Origin: Ilyomonas limi
GTDB taxonomy: Bacteria > Bacteroidota > Bacteroidia > Chitinophagales > Chitinophagaceae
Length of the DNA: 64,000 nt
Direction: 5' to 3'
Assembly (NCBI RefSeq): GCF_005233845.1
Contig: NZ_SZQL01000010.1
Coordinates: 62,001 to 126,000 of the forward strand
Shown here: positions 43,861 to 52,595 of the stretch, in pieces
How positions within the stretch are numbered: the first letter of the stretch is position 1
Layout: each line of letters begins with the position of its first letter
Program-made: the position numbers and the translations under genes
Notes under the pieces: model-generated
Seen by the model: the letters and a program-made list of their open reading frames with translations, nothing else
Databases searched by the model: none
What the model was told of the DNA's origin: nothing

Positions 43861-44619
43861 ATGTCATTTGCCGGAAAAAATCTTCGTTACCTGCGCAGGC
43901 TGCGCGGCTGGACACAGGAAGAATTTGCTAATAAACTCAAAATTAAGCGTTCGCTGGTAGGCGCCTATGAAGAAGAAAGGGCCGAGCCTCGTCTCGAAGT
44001 ATTGCAAAACATTTGCAGCATTTTCAAGCTGAGCCTCGACGACCTTTTCTTAAAAGACCTGACAGATGAAAAAGCAGGTACTTATTTGGATAAACGTCGC
44101 CTGATGAAAATGAGTACCGATGCAGAACAACGGCAGATACAGTTTGTGCCGGTAAAAGCGGCCGCCGGTTATTTAGCCGGTTATGCCGACCCCGAGTTTC
44201 TGGATGAACTGAATACTTTTACATTGCCCATGCTGGCACCCGGTCAGTACCGTGCTTTTGAGATAATAGGAGACAGTATGTTGCCTACACCCAGCGGCAG
44301 TGTGATTGTAGGTGAAAAAGTAGAGAACCTGGAAGATGTAAAAAGCAGCAATGCCTACATTGTAGTATCAAAAAACAATGGCATTGTATATAAAAGAATC
44401 AACCGGAGCAACCGTGTAAGAAATAAAGTAATGCTGGTGAGTGATAATCCGCAATACGAGCCTTACCCCATTAATACCGAAGAAATTATTGAACTGTGGA
44501 AAGCGCAGATGATCATCACCAAAGCCACTACGCAGCAGCGGTGGGATGTAGGGCAGATTGCCGGTATGGTCAATACCTTGCAGGAGCAGGTCTCCAGTTT
44601 GAAGAAAAAAATGAATTAG
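43861..44619 (+). CDS. HTH-S24 (LexA/phage-repressor-like) transcriptional regulator
   Basis: 252 aa from ATG 43861 (MSFAGKNLRYLRRLRG). N-terminal HTH_3/XRE domain (RGWTQEEFANKLKIKRSLVGAYEEERAEP), then a S24 peptidase-like domain with FEIIGDSMLPTPSGSVIVGEKVENL and SNAYIVVSKNNGIVYKRI: Ser in GDSM and Lys in VYKR are at the places of the LexA/UmuD Ser-Lys dyad. The C-terminal coiled coil (QIAGMVNTLQEQVSSLKKKMN) may oligomerise it. A triple half-site operator upstream suggests autorepression. Whether it self-cleaves is untested; no AG/CG cleavage site is obvious. Confidence 0.9.
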   Translation: MSFAGKNLRYLRRLRGWTQEEFANKLKIKRSLVGAYEEERAEPRLEVLQNICSIFKLSLDDLFLKDLTDEKAGTYLDKRRLMKMSTDAEQRQIQFVPVKAAAGYLAGYADPEFLDELNTFTLPMLAPGQYRAFEIIGDSMLPTPSGSVIVGEKVENLEDVKSSNAYIVVSKNNGIVYKRINRSNRVRNKVMLVSDNPQYEPYPINTEEIIELWKAQMIITKATTQQRWDVGQIAGMVNTLQEQVSSLKKKMN

Positions 44620-44623
44620 CTTT

Positions 44624-44657
44624 ATACGCTGTCTCCAAAAAGGCAGCGTATTTTATT
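44624..44657 (+). terminator. Terminator directly before the DUF1223 start codon
   Basis: ATACGCTG (44624-44631) pairs with CAGCGTAT (44644-44651), then TTTATT. The T tract ends 1 base before the next ATG at 44658, so the terminator overlaps the next gene's leader. Confidence 0.7.
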
Positions 44658-45416
44658 ATGCTGCGTTTCCTATTTTTACCAGTTATCCTTCTTGCTTGCT
44701 GGTCTTGTACCAATTCGCCGGGGAAAGCTGTTGCGGCTAATAGTGATACAACTTTGCGTAGTTCTGCTCCTTCAAGGGTCTTAATTGAACTGTTTACTTC
44801 CCAAGGTTGCTCCAGTTGCCTGGCCGCAGACAAATTGATTGGTAATATTATTACCACAGATACAAATGTAATAGCCTTATCTTTTCATGTAGATTATTGG
44901 GATAGACTGGGCTGGAAAGATGTGTTCAGCAATCACGATTATACATTGCGGCAGCAGCAATATGCACATGTATTACATGCCGAACAGCTCTACACGCCAC
45001 AGGCAGTAGTGCAGGGTAAGAACGAAATGGTAGGTAGCAATCGTACGCGTGTTTTGGAGGCAATAAATAAAGCTAAAGCCCCAATAGCCAGTCAAATAAT
45101 TACGGCTAATGCAGTTGTAAATGGAAGCAATATAAAACTCAACTATTCTTTATCTGCAACATCACCTAAACAGCAAGTAGTGATTGTGCTTGTACAAAAC
45201 AATGCAACAACGCCGGTTGCACGTGGCGAAAATGCAGGCGCTCAATTAACCGGTTACAATGTAGTTCGCAATTTTATTGTTCAGCCTTTGCAGGACAATG
45301 GCAGTCAGGAATTGACCTTGCCCGATGATTTGAAAAAAGAGAATGCTTCAATCGTTTTGTTTACACAGGATGAACAAACAAAAGAGGTGCACGCCATTAC
45401 GCAGCTTCATTTATAA
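44658..45416 (+). CDS. DUF1223 (thioredoxin-fold) lipoprotein
   Basis: 252 aa from ATG 44658 (MLRFLFLPVILLACWSC); the lipobox LLACWSC marks it as a lipoprotein, although the Cys is followed by TN. The mature part is DUF1223: VLIELFTSQGCSSCLAADKL (CxxC of a thioredoxin-like fold), VIALSFHVDYWDRLGWKDVF, RQQQYAHVLHAEQLYTPQAVVQG. The CxxC suggests a disulfide or redox role, but the enzyme activity of the family is not established. It must be expressed from a promoter inside or before the upstream regulator, since a terminator sits in its leader. It converges on the YkuD-like gene with a 6-base overlap. Confidence 0.86.
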   Translation: MLRFLFLPVILLACWSCTNSPGKAVAANSDTTLRSSAPSRVLIELFTSQGCSSCLAADKLIGNIITTDTNVIALSFHVDYWDRLGWKDVFSNHDYTLRQQQYAHVLHAEQLYTPQAVVQGKNEMVGSNRTRVLEAINKAKAPIASQIITANAVVNGSNIKLNYSLSATSPKQQVVIVLVQNNATTPVARGENAGAQLTGYNVVRNFIVQPLQDNGSQELTLPDDLKKENASIVLFTQDEQTKEVHAITQLHL

Positions 45417-46700
45417 ATGGCTGTTGAGTTCAAATTCATTCACCATCTTTTCTACCTCCTCCTTAGTAACCGGCTTTTGTTGATTATCCAAATTTATCAC
45501 AAACAAAAAACCGGTTTCTTCTATATTCTCTTTAATAAAAGTGTTTACCAGGTTTAGCTGGTCACTTTCTACAATTTTTCCGGTGTACATGTTCCAGCTT
45601 TCCTTTGCACAAAGACAACCCAGTGTGGGCGATATAGGATAATAAGGTTTGCCTTTAAAATAAGACGGATCAATGGTAGTGCCGTGCGCAATAATAGCGT
45701 TTCTGCCCGCTTTGCCTGCATCAAAAGCTTCGAGCATGGGCAAATAATTTCGCCATTCCATTGGCAATAAATCAATATAATTTCTTAAGGCATCTTTTGA
45801 GGAATCGTATTGACTGCCCCAATACAACGGATCGTCTTCAAAAGGCAATACCGTTTGCAGGTTAGGCGATGGACCGATAATTTTATTAATACTTTTAGCG
45901 GTGCTCCAAATGCTGTAAATGCCTTGCGGCGTGCTGCCGCTACTAATGAAATAAGGCATGTTAGAAGCCGAGCGCGCCAACTGTTCAAATAGCAATAAAC
46001 GACCGGCGCTGTCGCGCGCAAAACAGCCATCAGGATTTTGAACAACCGCTATTCCCGGATAATCCCTGTTCCATCGCTGAAAGGAATAAACAGTAGCGCT
46101 GCCAGCCGCTTTTCGGTAAGCAAAAAGCTTATTAATATTGGGTAGTTCTTTTTGCTTGTATGTTTGCTCATTATTCAAATACGACTTCAATAACTGCAAT
46201 AAAAAAATGGTATCATTTGCTCCAAAGTTCTTTTTTATTTGCCGCTCTAACTGTTGAATGTTTTGCCTGGACGAATCATTTTTATACAAATAAACCGCCT
46301 GCATACAAAATAGTTTCGGTTCTGTTTCGCCAGCAATCAATTGCTTAAACCAAGCCGTATAATTGTGCGGATAAACGCTGTACACTGCTTCAATAAAAGC
46401 TCTTTTGGTGGCGTATTGCAAACTATCATAATGCTGGTAAAGCGAATCGAAACCAGCCTTCACTACATCATTTGTAATCATGAATTGCGAAATGGCGAGG
46501 CAGGCTGACTCATAATAGTCTTCTGAATTACTATCTAACGGCTCCTGAAAAGTTTTGTCAATGACCGTTTCACGCAGATACTTATCAAACGATTGCCGTT
46601 TGGCATATAACACTACATCCGATTGTATTACATCAGGATTGTATTGTGCGAATGTATGTGTACCGAAGATCAGTAAAAAGAAAAGGATAAAAAACTTCAT
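45411..46700 (-). CDS. Exported protein with L,D-transpeptidase (YkuD)-like motifs
   Basis: 429 aa from ATG 46700 (MKFFILFFLLIFGTHTFAQ), signal peptide. The first ~220 residues are helical and unrecognised. The C-terminal part shows the YkuD order of motifs: STPQGIYSIWST (compare the TPxGxF strand), a His in NAIIAHGTTIDPSYF, and a Cys in SPTLGCLCAKESW placed like the catalytic Cys of SxGC. I therefore suggest a divergent L,D-transpeptidase that crosslinks peptidoglycan or attaches proteins to it. The spacing between motifs is larger than usual. It could equally be an inactive fold relative. Confidence 0.6.
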   Translation of the reverse strand: MKFFILFFLLIFGTHTFAQYNPDVIQSDVVLYAKRQSFDKYLRETVIDKTFQEPLDSNSEDYYESACLAISQFMITNDVVKAGFDSLYQHYDSLQYATKRAFIEAVYSVYPHNYTAWFKQLIAGETEPKLFCMQAVYLYKNDSSRQNIQQLERQIKKNFGANDTIFLLQLLKSYLNNEQTYKQKELPNINKLFAYRKAAGSATVYSFQRWNRDYPGIAVVQNPDGCFARDSAGRLLLFEQLARSASNMPYFISSGSTPQGIYSIWSTAKSINKIIGPSPNLQTVLPFEDDPLYWGSQYDSSKDALRNYIDLLPMEWRNYLPMLEAFDAGKAGRNAIIAHGTTIDPSYFKGKPYYPISPTLGCLCAKESWNMYTGKIVESDQLNLVNTFIKENIEETGFLFVINLDNQQKPVTKEEVEKMVNEFELNSHL

Positions 46701-46838
46701 CTTTATATTTAAACAACAAGTTGCCGTGCAATGTGCAACATTCAACTGAATAATAGGGCTTCGTTATTATTCATTAATGTTAATAATCATTTATAAACAG
46801 GCAAACAGATTCCGTTGCGATACCATTACCTTGCACCG

Positions 46839-47915
46839 ATGGACATTGTATTTTCTTATCAACAACTCTATCATTTTACTTATTCTGTTTTTAAAAGCAT
46901 AGGTTGCAGCGACGAAGATGCGGCAACAGCTACCACCGTTTTGCTGTCTGCCGACGTTCGCGGCGTAGATAGTCACGGCGTAGCAAGGTTGAGTGGTTAT
47001 GTACGGTTGTGGCAGGCAAAGCGCATCAATGCAACGCCAGGTATTCAGGTAGTGCATGAAACGCCTTCGACTGCCGTTGTAGATGGCGATGCAGGCCTGG
47101 GATTGGTGGTAGCGCCTTTTGCCATGCAAGTGGCTATTGATAAAGCAAAGAACGCTGGCACTGGCTGGGTAAGCGTGCGTAACAGCAATCATTTTGGCAT
47201 TGCCGGTTATCATGCCATGATGGCTTTACAACATGATATGATTGGTATGGCAATGACGAACGCAAGTGCGTTGGTTGCACCTACTTTTAGTATAGAAAGA
47301 ATGCTGGGCACCAACCCTATTGCGGTGGCTATTCCTGCTGGCAAAGAGTCGCCGTTTGTAGCCGATTTGGCTACCACTACGGCAGCAAATGGCAAGCTGG
47401 AAATATTGCAACGCAAAGGCGAAGATGCACCGCTTGGCTGGGTGCAGGATGTTGCCGGAAATCTTGCTACCGACGCCAGCATATTGAAAAAAGGTGGCGC
47501 GATGTTGCCCCTGGGAAGCGATAGAGAACATGGCAGCCATAAAGGGTATGCACTGGGCAGTATTGTAGATATTTTTTCGGCTGTACTGAGTGGTGCGAGC
47601 TATGGGCCGTGGGCGCCGCCGTTTCCCGCGTATGTGCCGGTGCCGGAGAATATGCCCGGCAAAGGATTGGGACATTTTTTTGGCGCGATGCGTGTAGATG
47701 CGTTTCGCCCGGCGGAGAAATTTAAAGCGCACATGGACAACTGGATACAACGCTTTAGAAATGCAAAGCCGGCAAGTGGTTATGAAAAAGTATTAATACC
47801 CGGCGATCCGGAAAGGGAGATGGAAACAATAAGAATGAAAGAAGGAATACCGGTGGTAGAAAGTGTAGTAAATGAGTTGAAGAAAGTAGGGGAGATGATG
47901 GGAGTGGGATTGTGA
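46839..47915 (+). CDS. Ldh/malate dehydrogenase-family NAD(P)-dependent oxidoreductase
   Basis: 358 aa from ATG 46839 (MDIVFSYQQLYHFT); the in-frame ATG at 46815 adds eight residues. Typical Ldh2/YlbC-family motifs: DVRGVDSHGVARLSGY, VRNSNHFGIAGYHAM (catalytic His), MAMTNASALVAPTFSIERMLGTNPIAVAIPA and GSDREHGSHKGYALG. These enzymes reduce or oxidise 2-oxo/2-hydroxy acids (malate, ureidoglycolate, sulfolactate). Substrate not assigned; no operon partner. It ends before the 50-bp palindrome. Confidence 0.9.
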   Translation: MDIVFSYQQLYHFTYSVFKSIGCSDEDAATATTVLLSADVRGVDSHGVARLSGYVRLWQAKRINATPGIQVVHETPSTAVVDGDAGLGLVVAPFAMQVAIDKAKNAGTGWVSVRNSNHFGIAGYHAMMALQHDMIGMAMTNASALVAPTFSIERMLGTNPIAVAIPAGKESPFVADLATTTAANGKLEILQRKGEDAPLGWVQDVAGNLATDASILKKGGAMLPLGSDREHGSHKGYALGSIVDIFSAVLSGASYGPWAPPFPAYVPVPENMPGKGLGHFFGAMRVDAFRPAEKFKAHMDNWIQRFRNAKPASGYEKVLIPGDPEREMETIRMKEGIPVVESVVNELKKVGEMMGVGL

Positions 47916-47931
47916 AAACAGCATTAAATGA

Positions 47932-47981
47932 AAAAGTAAAAGGGGCTTGGCAGTACGTACTGCCAAGCCCCTTTTACTTTT
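47932..47981. terminator. 50-bp perfect palindrome acting as bidirectional terminator
   Basis: The stretch 47932-47981 is an uninterrupted perfect palindrome with no loop (centre GTAC|GTAC, arms AAAAGGGGCTTGGCAGTAC). Both ends carry A/T tracts, suiting the convergent Ldh and lipoprotein genes. The symmetry is unusually long. Confidence 0.8.
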
Positions 47982-47989
47982 ATCAAACA

Positions 47990-49021
47990 TTATCGCATTA
48001 GCCCCTTTTTTCCAGGCATTAGTATCCATGGATAGGCTTGTTTTGTCATGTATTTGGGCAGGCTTAAAGTATTTTTAGGTGCAATTACCGGCGACCTTAA
48101 ATCTGGGCGCAGCACGTCGCAGGTGGACAAATTATAAAGATTGATTACATATGTAGATGTATCACTAATATAGTAATAATAAGAGCTGTCGAATTGATGA
48201 CTTGCAAATCCTTTATCATTATATTCATATTTGTACCATTCATGAAATCCCTGATCTGGTCCGGAATAAACACCTTTATCTTCCCGTATGTTATTTCTGC
48301 TTTGCAGATCATCATAGGAGGGAATTGGCTGTGTCATAAATAGAAATTTAAACCAGAAATTTCCTCCCCAAATGTTAGGTTTACGATCATAATCTATTTT
48401 GTCTACTGTTAGCGTATAAAGATCCTGATAATCGCGCGTTACTTTAGCGAGGTTATCCTGTCCATCATATTCATAACTCACTTTATAGCGAGCAACAGGA
48501 ACCCAGAACAAATTCACAAAATCTATGGTTGTAACATTCCCTCTAAGGTTATATTTAAATCTCCATATGGCATTAACCGAGTCTGTAAACCCCGCTTCTT
48601 TATAATCCGCTGCGATATATTTTAACTGGTTTGGTAATATCCCTTTTGCATACGTCAGCAACTGATAATCCTTTTCTATAGGTCCATCAAAATTAGCCCA
48701 GTGAATTTCTCTCAATCTGTCAAATTCATCATATTTGGCATATACGCGTAGCCAGGGAGACCCTGGAAGACCAAAATACACTGAATCGGCATTCTTATGA
48801 TCATTATAAAAAATGGTAATTCCAGAGCCGTCTTCGTAAAGATTTTGGGTAAGCAAACACCTGTTTTTATTAAACGGATAAATGCCGATTCCAGCTTCAT
48901 CCGTTTGCTGTTGAGTACCAGTGTTGAGTGTTGTGCTCGTTACATCCACTGTTTTGCGGCAAGCGGTAGTTATACATATAAGTGCAATGACCAGCAAGAG
49001 AATGAATTGGGTCGTTTTCAT
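47990..49021 (-). CDS. Lipoprotein with YD-like beta-strand repeats, copy A
   Basis: 343 aa. Lipobox ICITTAC with mature Cys. From residue 55 the sequence is a series of short hairpins ending in Y-D/N-G (YDEFDRLREIHWAN, RFKYNLRGNVTTIDFVN, YEYDGQDNLAKVTRD), typical of DUF4595/YD-like surface proteins that form open beta-spirals. The first ~40 residues of the mature protein (CRKTVDVTSTTLNTGTQQQT, DEAGIGIYPFNKNRCL) are nearly identical to copy B, the rest is divergent. No catalytic motif. The gene lies downstream of copy B, each with its own similar 5' region. Confidence 0.75.
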   Translation of the reverse strand: MKTTQFILLLVIALICITTACRKTVDVTSTTLNTGTQQQTDEAGIGIYPFNKNRCLLTQNLYEDGSGITIFYNDHKNADSVYFGLPGSPWLRVYAKYDEFDRLREIHWANFDGPIEKDYQLLTYAKGILPNQLKYIAADYKEAGFTDSVNAIWRFKYNLRGNVTTIDFVNLFWVPVARYKVSYEYDGQDNLAKVTRDYQDLYTLTVDKIDYDRKPNIWGGNFWFKFLFMTQPIPSYDDLQSRNNIREDKGVYSGPDQGFHEWYKYEYNDKGFASHQFDSSYYYYISDTSTYVINLYNLSTCDVLRPDLRSPVIAPKNTLSLPKYMTKQAYPWILMPGKKGLMR

Positions 49022-49152
49022 GTTGGAAGTTTTTTATTGATAGATGGAGGAAGAGATTTTTTTTCTAAGCGTAGCGGTGTTTTTGTCAAATAAAAGTAAA
49101 TGACGCAGGAAAGGTGTCAGATACTTTTTACCTTTCTTTTCTATTATACAAC

Positions 49153-50184
49153 TTATTTTTTCTTAAAGCTATTGCGGTTATACCTATTCAGTTTCAGCAT
49201 CCAGAATGGATCGCGAAGTTGCTGTGTTCTGTCGGGAATTATAAGCGTAGATGTTGGTGCTTTGATTGTAGTTCGTAAATCGGGTCTTAGCATATCGCAG
49301 GTAGAACTATTAGTTTGTGTAGCAGTGTAAACCACATTTCCATCAGTATCCAAATTCTGAATATCTTTCCTTATTGCAAATCCATTATCATCGTATTGAT
49401 ACATGTATTGCTCAACATATCCATCTTCTGTTATCATTTTTCCGGAGTTGTTTTTGCTAAACATGTAAAGAATATCAGGATAAGCCCAGGTAACGTGTGG
49501 TAAAATATATTTAAACCAGAAATTACATCCTAAGTAATTTGGCTGATGGTCATAGTCCGAGAATTTGTAGATAACAGGATCAGGAGCATCGCTGTAAGTA
49601 AAAGTCATAGAAGTGGTATTCCCTTTGTTGTCATACTCCAAATTCAGATAGTAATAATTACCGGGATAATATAGGTTGTTTCCAAAGATTTGTGTTAACT
49701 CTCCTTTGAGGTTATAAGTAAAGTATTCTACATAATTAACGGAGTCCGAAAAGCCATCTTCTTTATAAGTGGCATCGATATATTTTAGCTGGGCAGGCCA
49801 AATTCCTTTACCATACGACAAAATTCTGTAATCAGCATCCCAGGGCTGGTCTTCAAATGCCCAGTGAATTTCTTTTAATCTGTCGAATTGGTCATACTTA
49901 ACAAAATAATGAAGACCGTTCCAACCATCGTGAAGGGAGTCTACATTATTGTGACTGTTGTAAAAGTAAGTAGTGATGACATCAAAAAATCCATTGCCAT
50001 AATCTGAATAATCCACCAGGCACCTGTTTTTATTAAACGGATAAATGCCGATTCCGGCTTCATCCGTTTGCTGTTGAGTACCAGTGTTGAGTTCCGTACT
50101 TGTTACATCCACCGTTTTGCGACAGGCAGTGGTTAGACAAAAAAAGAGGATAATCAGCAGGAGAATGGGTTGGTTCTTTTTCAT
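49153..50184 (-). CDS. Lipoprotein with YD-like beta-strand repeats, copy B
   Basis: 343 aa, same length as copy A. Lipobox FCLTTAC. The N-terminal mature region (CRKTVDVTSTELNTGTQQQT through YPFNKNRCL) matches copy A almost exactly. The repeat region has YDQFDRLKEIHWAF, FTYNLKGELTQIF, LEYDNKGNTTSMTFTY, YQYDDNGFAIRK, again YD-like hairpins. Probably a surface-exposed lipoprotein. It is divergent from the LuxR-type regulator at 50259, which shares the 74-base intergenic region and may control it (inference). Confidence 0.75.
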   Translation of the reverse strand: MKKNQPILLLIILFFCLTTACRKTVDVTSTELNTGTQQQTDEAGIGIYPFNKNRCLVDYSDYGNGFFDVITTYFYNSHNNVDSLHDGWNGLHYFVKYDQFDRLKEIHWAFEDQPWDADYRILSYGKGIWPAQLKYIDATYKEDGFSDSVNYVEYFTYNLKGELTQIFGNNLYYPGNYYYLNLEYDNKGNTTSMTFTYSDAPDPVIYKFSDYDHQPNYLGCNFWFKYILPHVTWAYPDILYMFSKNNSGKMITEDGYVEQYMYQYDDNGFAIRKDIQNLDTDGNVVYTATQTNSSTCDMLRPDLRTTIKAPTSTLIIPDRTQQLRDPFWMLKLNRYNRNSFKKK

Positions 50185-50210
50185 GTTGATAGGTTTAGTT
50201 TAGTGGTGAT

Positions 50211-50242
50211 TTTGTTAAATAAATGTAAATAGCATACCTTTC
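50211..50242 (+). promoter_or_regulatory. Candidate promoter of the LuxR-type gene
   Basis: TTTG (50211-50214), 20-base spacer, TACCTTTC (50235-50242), 7 of 8 to TAnnTTTG. The predicted start is about 50249, leaving 10 bases before ATG 50259. Confidence 0.5.
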
Positions 50243-50258
50243 TGATACAATACTCACG

Positions 50259-51080
50259 ATGAGTATTTTTTTATATAGCCCAAAAACTCCCACTATGCCT
50301 TTTGAAAACTTTCCCTATAGCTTTTATAATATTGCATTACACACTTATAAACCGAAAACCGCTTTAAAATCCGGCAACACACAAACCGAAAAATGGAAAG
50401 CCTGGATACCATTGCTGGAACAGGTATCACTTCAAAGCTGTGTACAGGTGTTATTGTGGGATGTGGCTGCTAATAAGTTTATTTATCAGGTGGATAAAAG
50501 AAATATAATTGGTCATCATGCCGGTTTATACCTTGCACACGATGGGGCAGCATTTTGCGTGTCCAACTTTCATCCGCATTTTTTTACAGCTATCAGGCAA
50601 TGCCGTACCACAGGAGGTGAATACCTCTTACAAATTCAACAAGATGCGTGCAATGCCATTCTAAATGTTGATTTCTTATACAGGAGAAGCACCGGCTCCT
50701 ATATGCACTGTCTGTTGCAGGGAAAGTGCATAGCAGCAGACGAGGATGGCGACCCGGTTTTAATACTCTATTATCAACGCGATATTACCCATCTTAAAAA
50801 AGAAAAAACGCTAAATCTGGTTATTACTACACCTACCCGTATGCAATGGTGGAATTATGACTTCAACGGCAATTACTTAGAACGGGTACAGCCGCTTTCA
50901 AAGCAGGAAAGGAAAATCCTCACCTGCCTGGCTGACGGACAAAGTAGTGCCTGCATTGCAAAAAAATTATTTATCAGCTTACATACTGTTAATACACATC
51001 GCAGGCATTTGCTGCACAAAACCAATTGTACCGATACTACCGGCATGATTACCTATGCTAAGCTGGTAGGATTGCTGTAG
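50259..51080 (+). CDS. LuxR-family helix-turn-helix transcriptional regulator
   Basis: 273 aa from ATG 50259; ATG 50295 (MPFENFPYSF) is an alternative. The middle 150 residues look PAS-like (QVLLWDVAANKFIYQVDKRNIIG, GSYMHCLLQGKCIAADEDGDPVLILYYQRDIT). The C-terminal HTH is the LuxR/GerE type: PLSKQERKILTCLADGQSSACIAKKLFISLHTVNTHRRHLLHKT. Ligand unknown. It lies back-to-back with lipoprotein copy B and has a good own promoter, so it may be a local regulator. Confidence 0.85.
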   Translation: MSIFLYSPKTPTMPFENFPYSFYNIALHTYKPKTALKSGNTQTEKWKAWIPLLEQVSLQSCVQVLLWDVAANKFIYQVDKRNIIGHHAGLYLAHDGAAFCVSNFHPHFFTAIRQCRTTGGEYLLQIQQDACNAILNVDFLYRRSTGSYMHCLLQGKCIAADEDGDPVLILYYQRDITHLKKEKTLNLVITTPTRMQWWNYDFNGNYLERVQPLSKQERKILTCLADGQSSACIAKKLFISLHTVNTHRRHLLHKTNCTDTTGMITYAKLVGLL

Positions 51081-51170
51081 TTGTTTACCCTGCGTCTTAT
51101 TTACACCGCTATTCTCCAGTAATTGTTGTACATCTTCTCTTTCTTACTTTTATTGCTTTAAATAATTCAG

Positions 51171-52595
51171 ATGATGCGCTTCTTACAATTATTCATTCCT
51201 ATAGTTCTTTTTTTTGCATGCAGCAGCCATCAGTCATCGCAAAATGAAACAGCCACGACTAGCGTAAAAAACACCAGTACGGTACAACCTATAAAAGATA
51301 GTTTGCTAACAGGTAAGATCATCAAAAAGGTAATTTGTAATAACGATGCAGCCCAATCTTATGCTTTATACATTCCCCCTACGCAAAACAATGCACCCAT
51401 GCCGGTTATCTATTGTTTTGATCCGCATGGAGACGGCTCTTTGCCTTTGGAAAATTATCAGGCTTTAGCAGATGCTTATCATTTTATATTGATAGGTAGC
51501 AACAACTCAAAAAATGGTAATGATTGGAATATTACTCAAAACATTTGGAATACGCTGTTTAATGACACGCAAAATCGTTTACCAATAAACAACAACCGCA
51601 TATATACCTGTGGTTTTTCAGGTGGCGCAAAAGTAGCGGGCTTTATCGCGCTGCATCAAGGCAATATTAAAGGTGTGATTGCTGCCGGTGCAGGTTTGCC
51701 CGAAGATCAACCTATCGGTAATCTTGCTTTTTCTTTTACAGGCATGGCTGGCAGAGGCGATATGAACATGACCGATTTGATTGCCTTGAACAACGAACTG
51801 GATAAAAGCGGAACCACTCACCGCATCATTTTGTTTAATGGCAAACATGCATGGCCGCCTGCTAATGCCATGCGTATTGCTTTTACCGGCTTGCAGTTGG
51901 ATGCCATGCGTAATAAAATCACTGATAAAAATGACTCACTTATTCAGTCTTTCACTGCTGAAATGAATAAGCAAATTGAGCAGGATATTGCTGCAAAAAA
52001 ATTAATAGAAGCACATCAGACTTATACGCTTGCCATCAATATGCTTAATGGCTTAACACATACTACTAATGCTTTTGCAAACAAAGAAAAAGTAATCACC
52101 AACAATCCACTTTACAGTCAACAATTACAGGAAGCACAGCAATTATTTGCTACGGCGCAAAGGCAAAAGCAGATATTTCAGCAGCAGTTTCAGCAAGGAG
52201 ATATACAATACTGGATTTCAACCATTAATGACCTTAATGCAAAAGCCAAAGCATCAACAGCAACAGGTGCGATGTATCAACGCCTGCTGGCTTATTTGTC
52301 GCTGGCTTTTTACTCTATCAGCAATCAGCTTATCCATAATAATCAAAACGAACCGGCGCAGTATTTTGTAACGCTTTATAAAATGGCGGATGTAACCAAC
52401 CCTGAAGCCTGGTATTTTTCTGCCTTGCTTAATGCCCGCAGCAACAATGCAAAAGAAGCCGAAGCAGACCTGCTGAAAGCCGCCGGTTATGGCTTTGCCG
52501 ATACCGCACGAATGCTGCAACAACCCGAATTTCAAACACTTTCACAACAACTAAACTTTATACTGATTGAAAGCAGGATGAAGAAGACAGAGTAA
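51171..52595 (+). CDS. Esterase-like alpha/beta hydrolase lipoprotein
   Basis: 474 aa starting MMRFLQLFIPIVLFFACSS, a lipoprotein lipobox (LFFACSS). The core has PMPVIYCFDPHGDGSLPLENY, nucleophile Ser in RIYTCGFSGGAKVAGF, and His in ILFNGKHAWPPA, as in predicted acetylxylan/feruloyl-type esterases. From about residue 260 a helical, Gln-rich region of TPR type follows (YQRLLAYLSLAFYSIS, DVTNPEAWYFSALLNARSNNAKEAEADLLKAAGY). Probably surface-exposed. It is the first of three plus-strand genes; spacing suggests separate transcription. Confidence 0.8.
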   Translation: MMRFLQLFIPIVLFFACSSHQSSQNETATTSVKNTSTVQPIKDSLLTGKIIKKVICNNDAAQSYALYIPPTQNNAPMPVIYCFDPHGDGSLPLENYQALADAYHFILIGSNNSKNGNDWNITQNIWNTLFNDTQNRLPINNNRIYTCGFSGGAKVAGFIALHQGNIKGVIAAGAGLPEDQPIGNLAFSFTGMAGRGDMNMTDLIALNNELDKSGTTHRIILFNGKHAWPPANAMRIAFTGLQLDAMRNKITDKNDSLIQSFTAEMNKQIEQDIAAKKLIEAHQTYTLAINMLNGLTHTTNAFANKEKVITNNPLYSQQLQEAQQLFATAQRQKQIFQQQFQQGDIQYWISTINDLNAKAKASTATGAMYQRLLAYLSLAFYSISNQLIHNNQNEPAQYFVTLYKMADVTNPEAWYFSALLNARSNNAKEAEADLLKAAGYGFADTARMLQQPEFQTLSQQLNFILIESRMKKTE

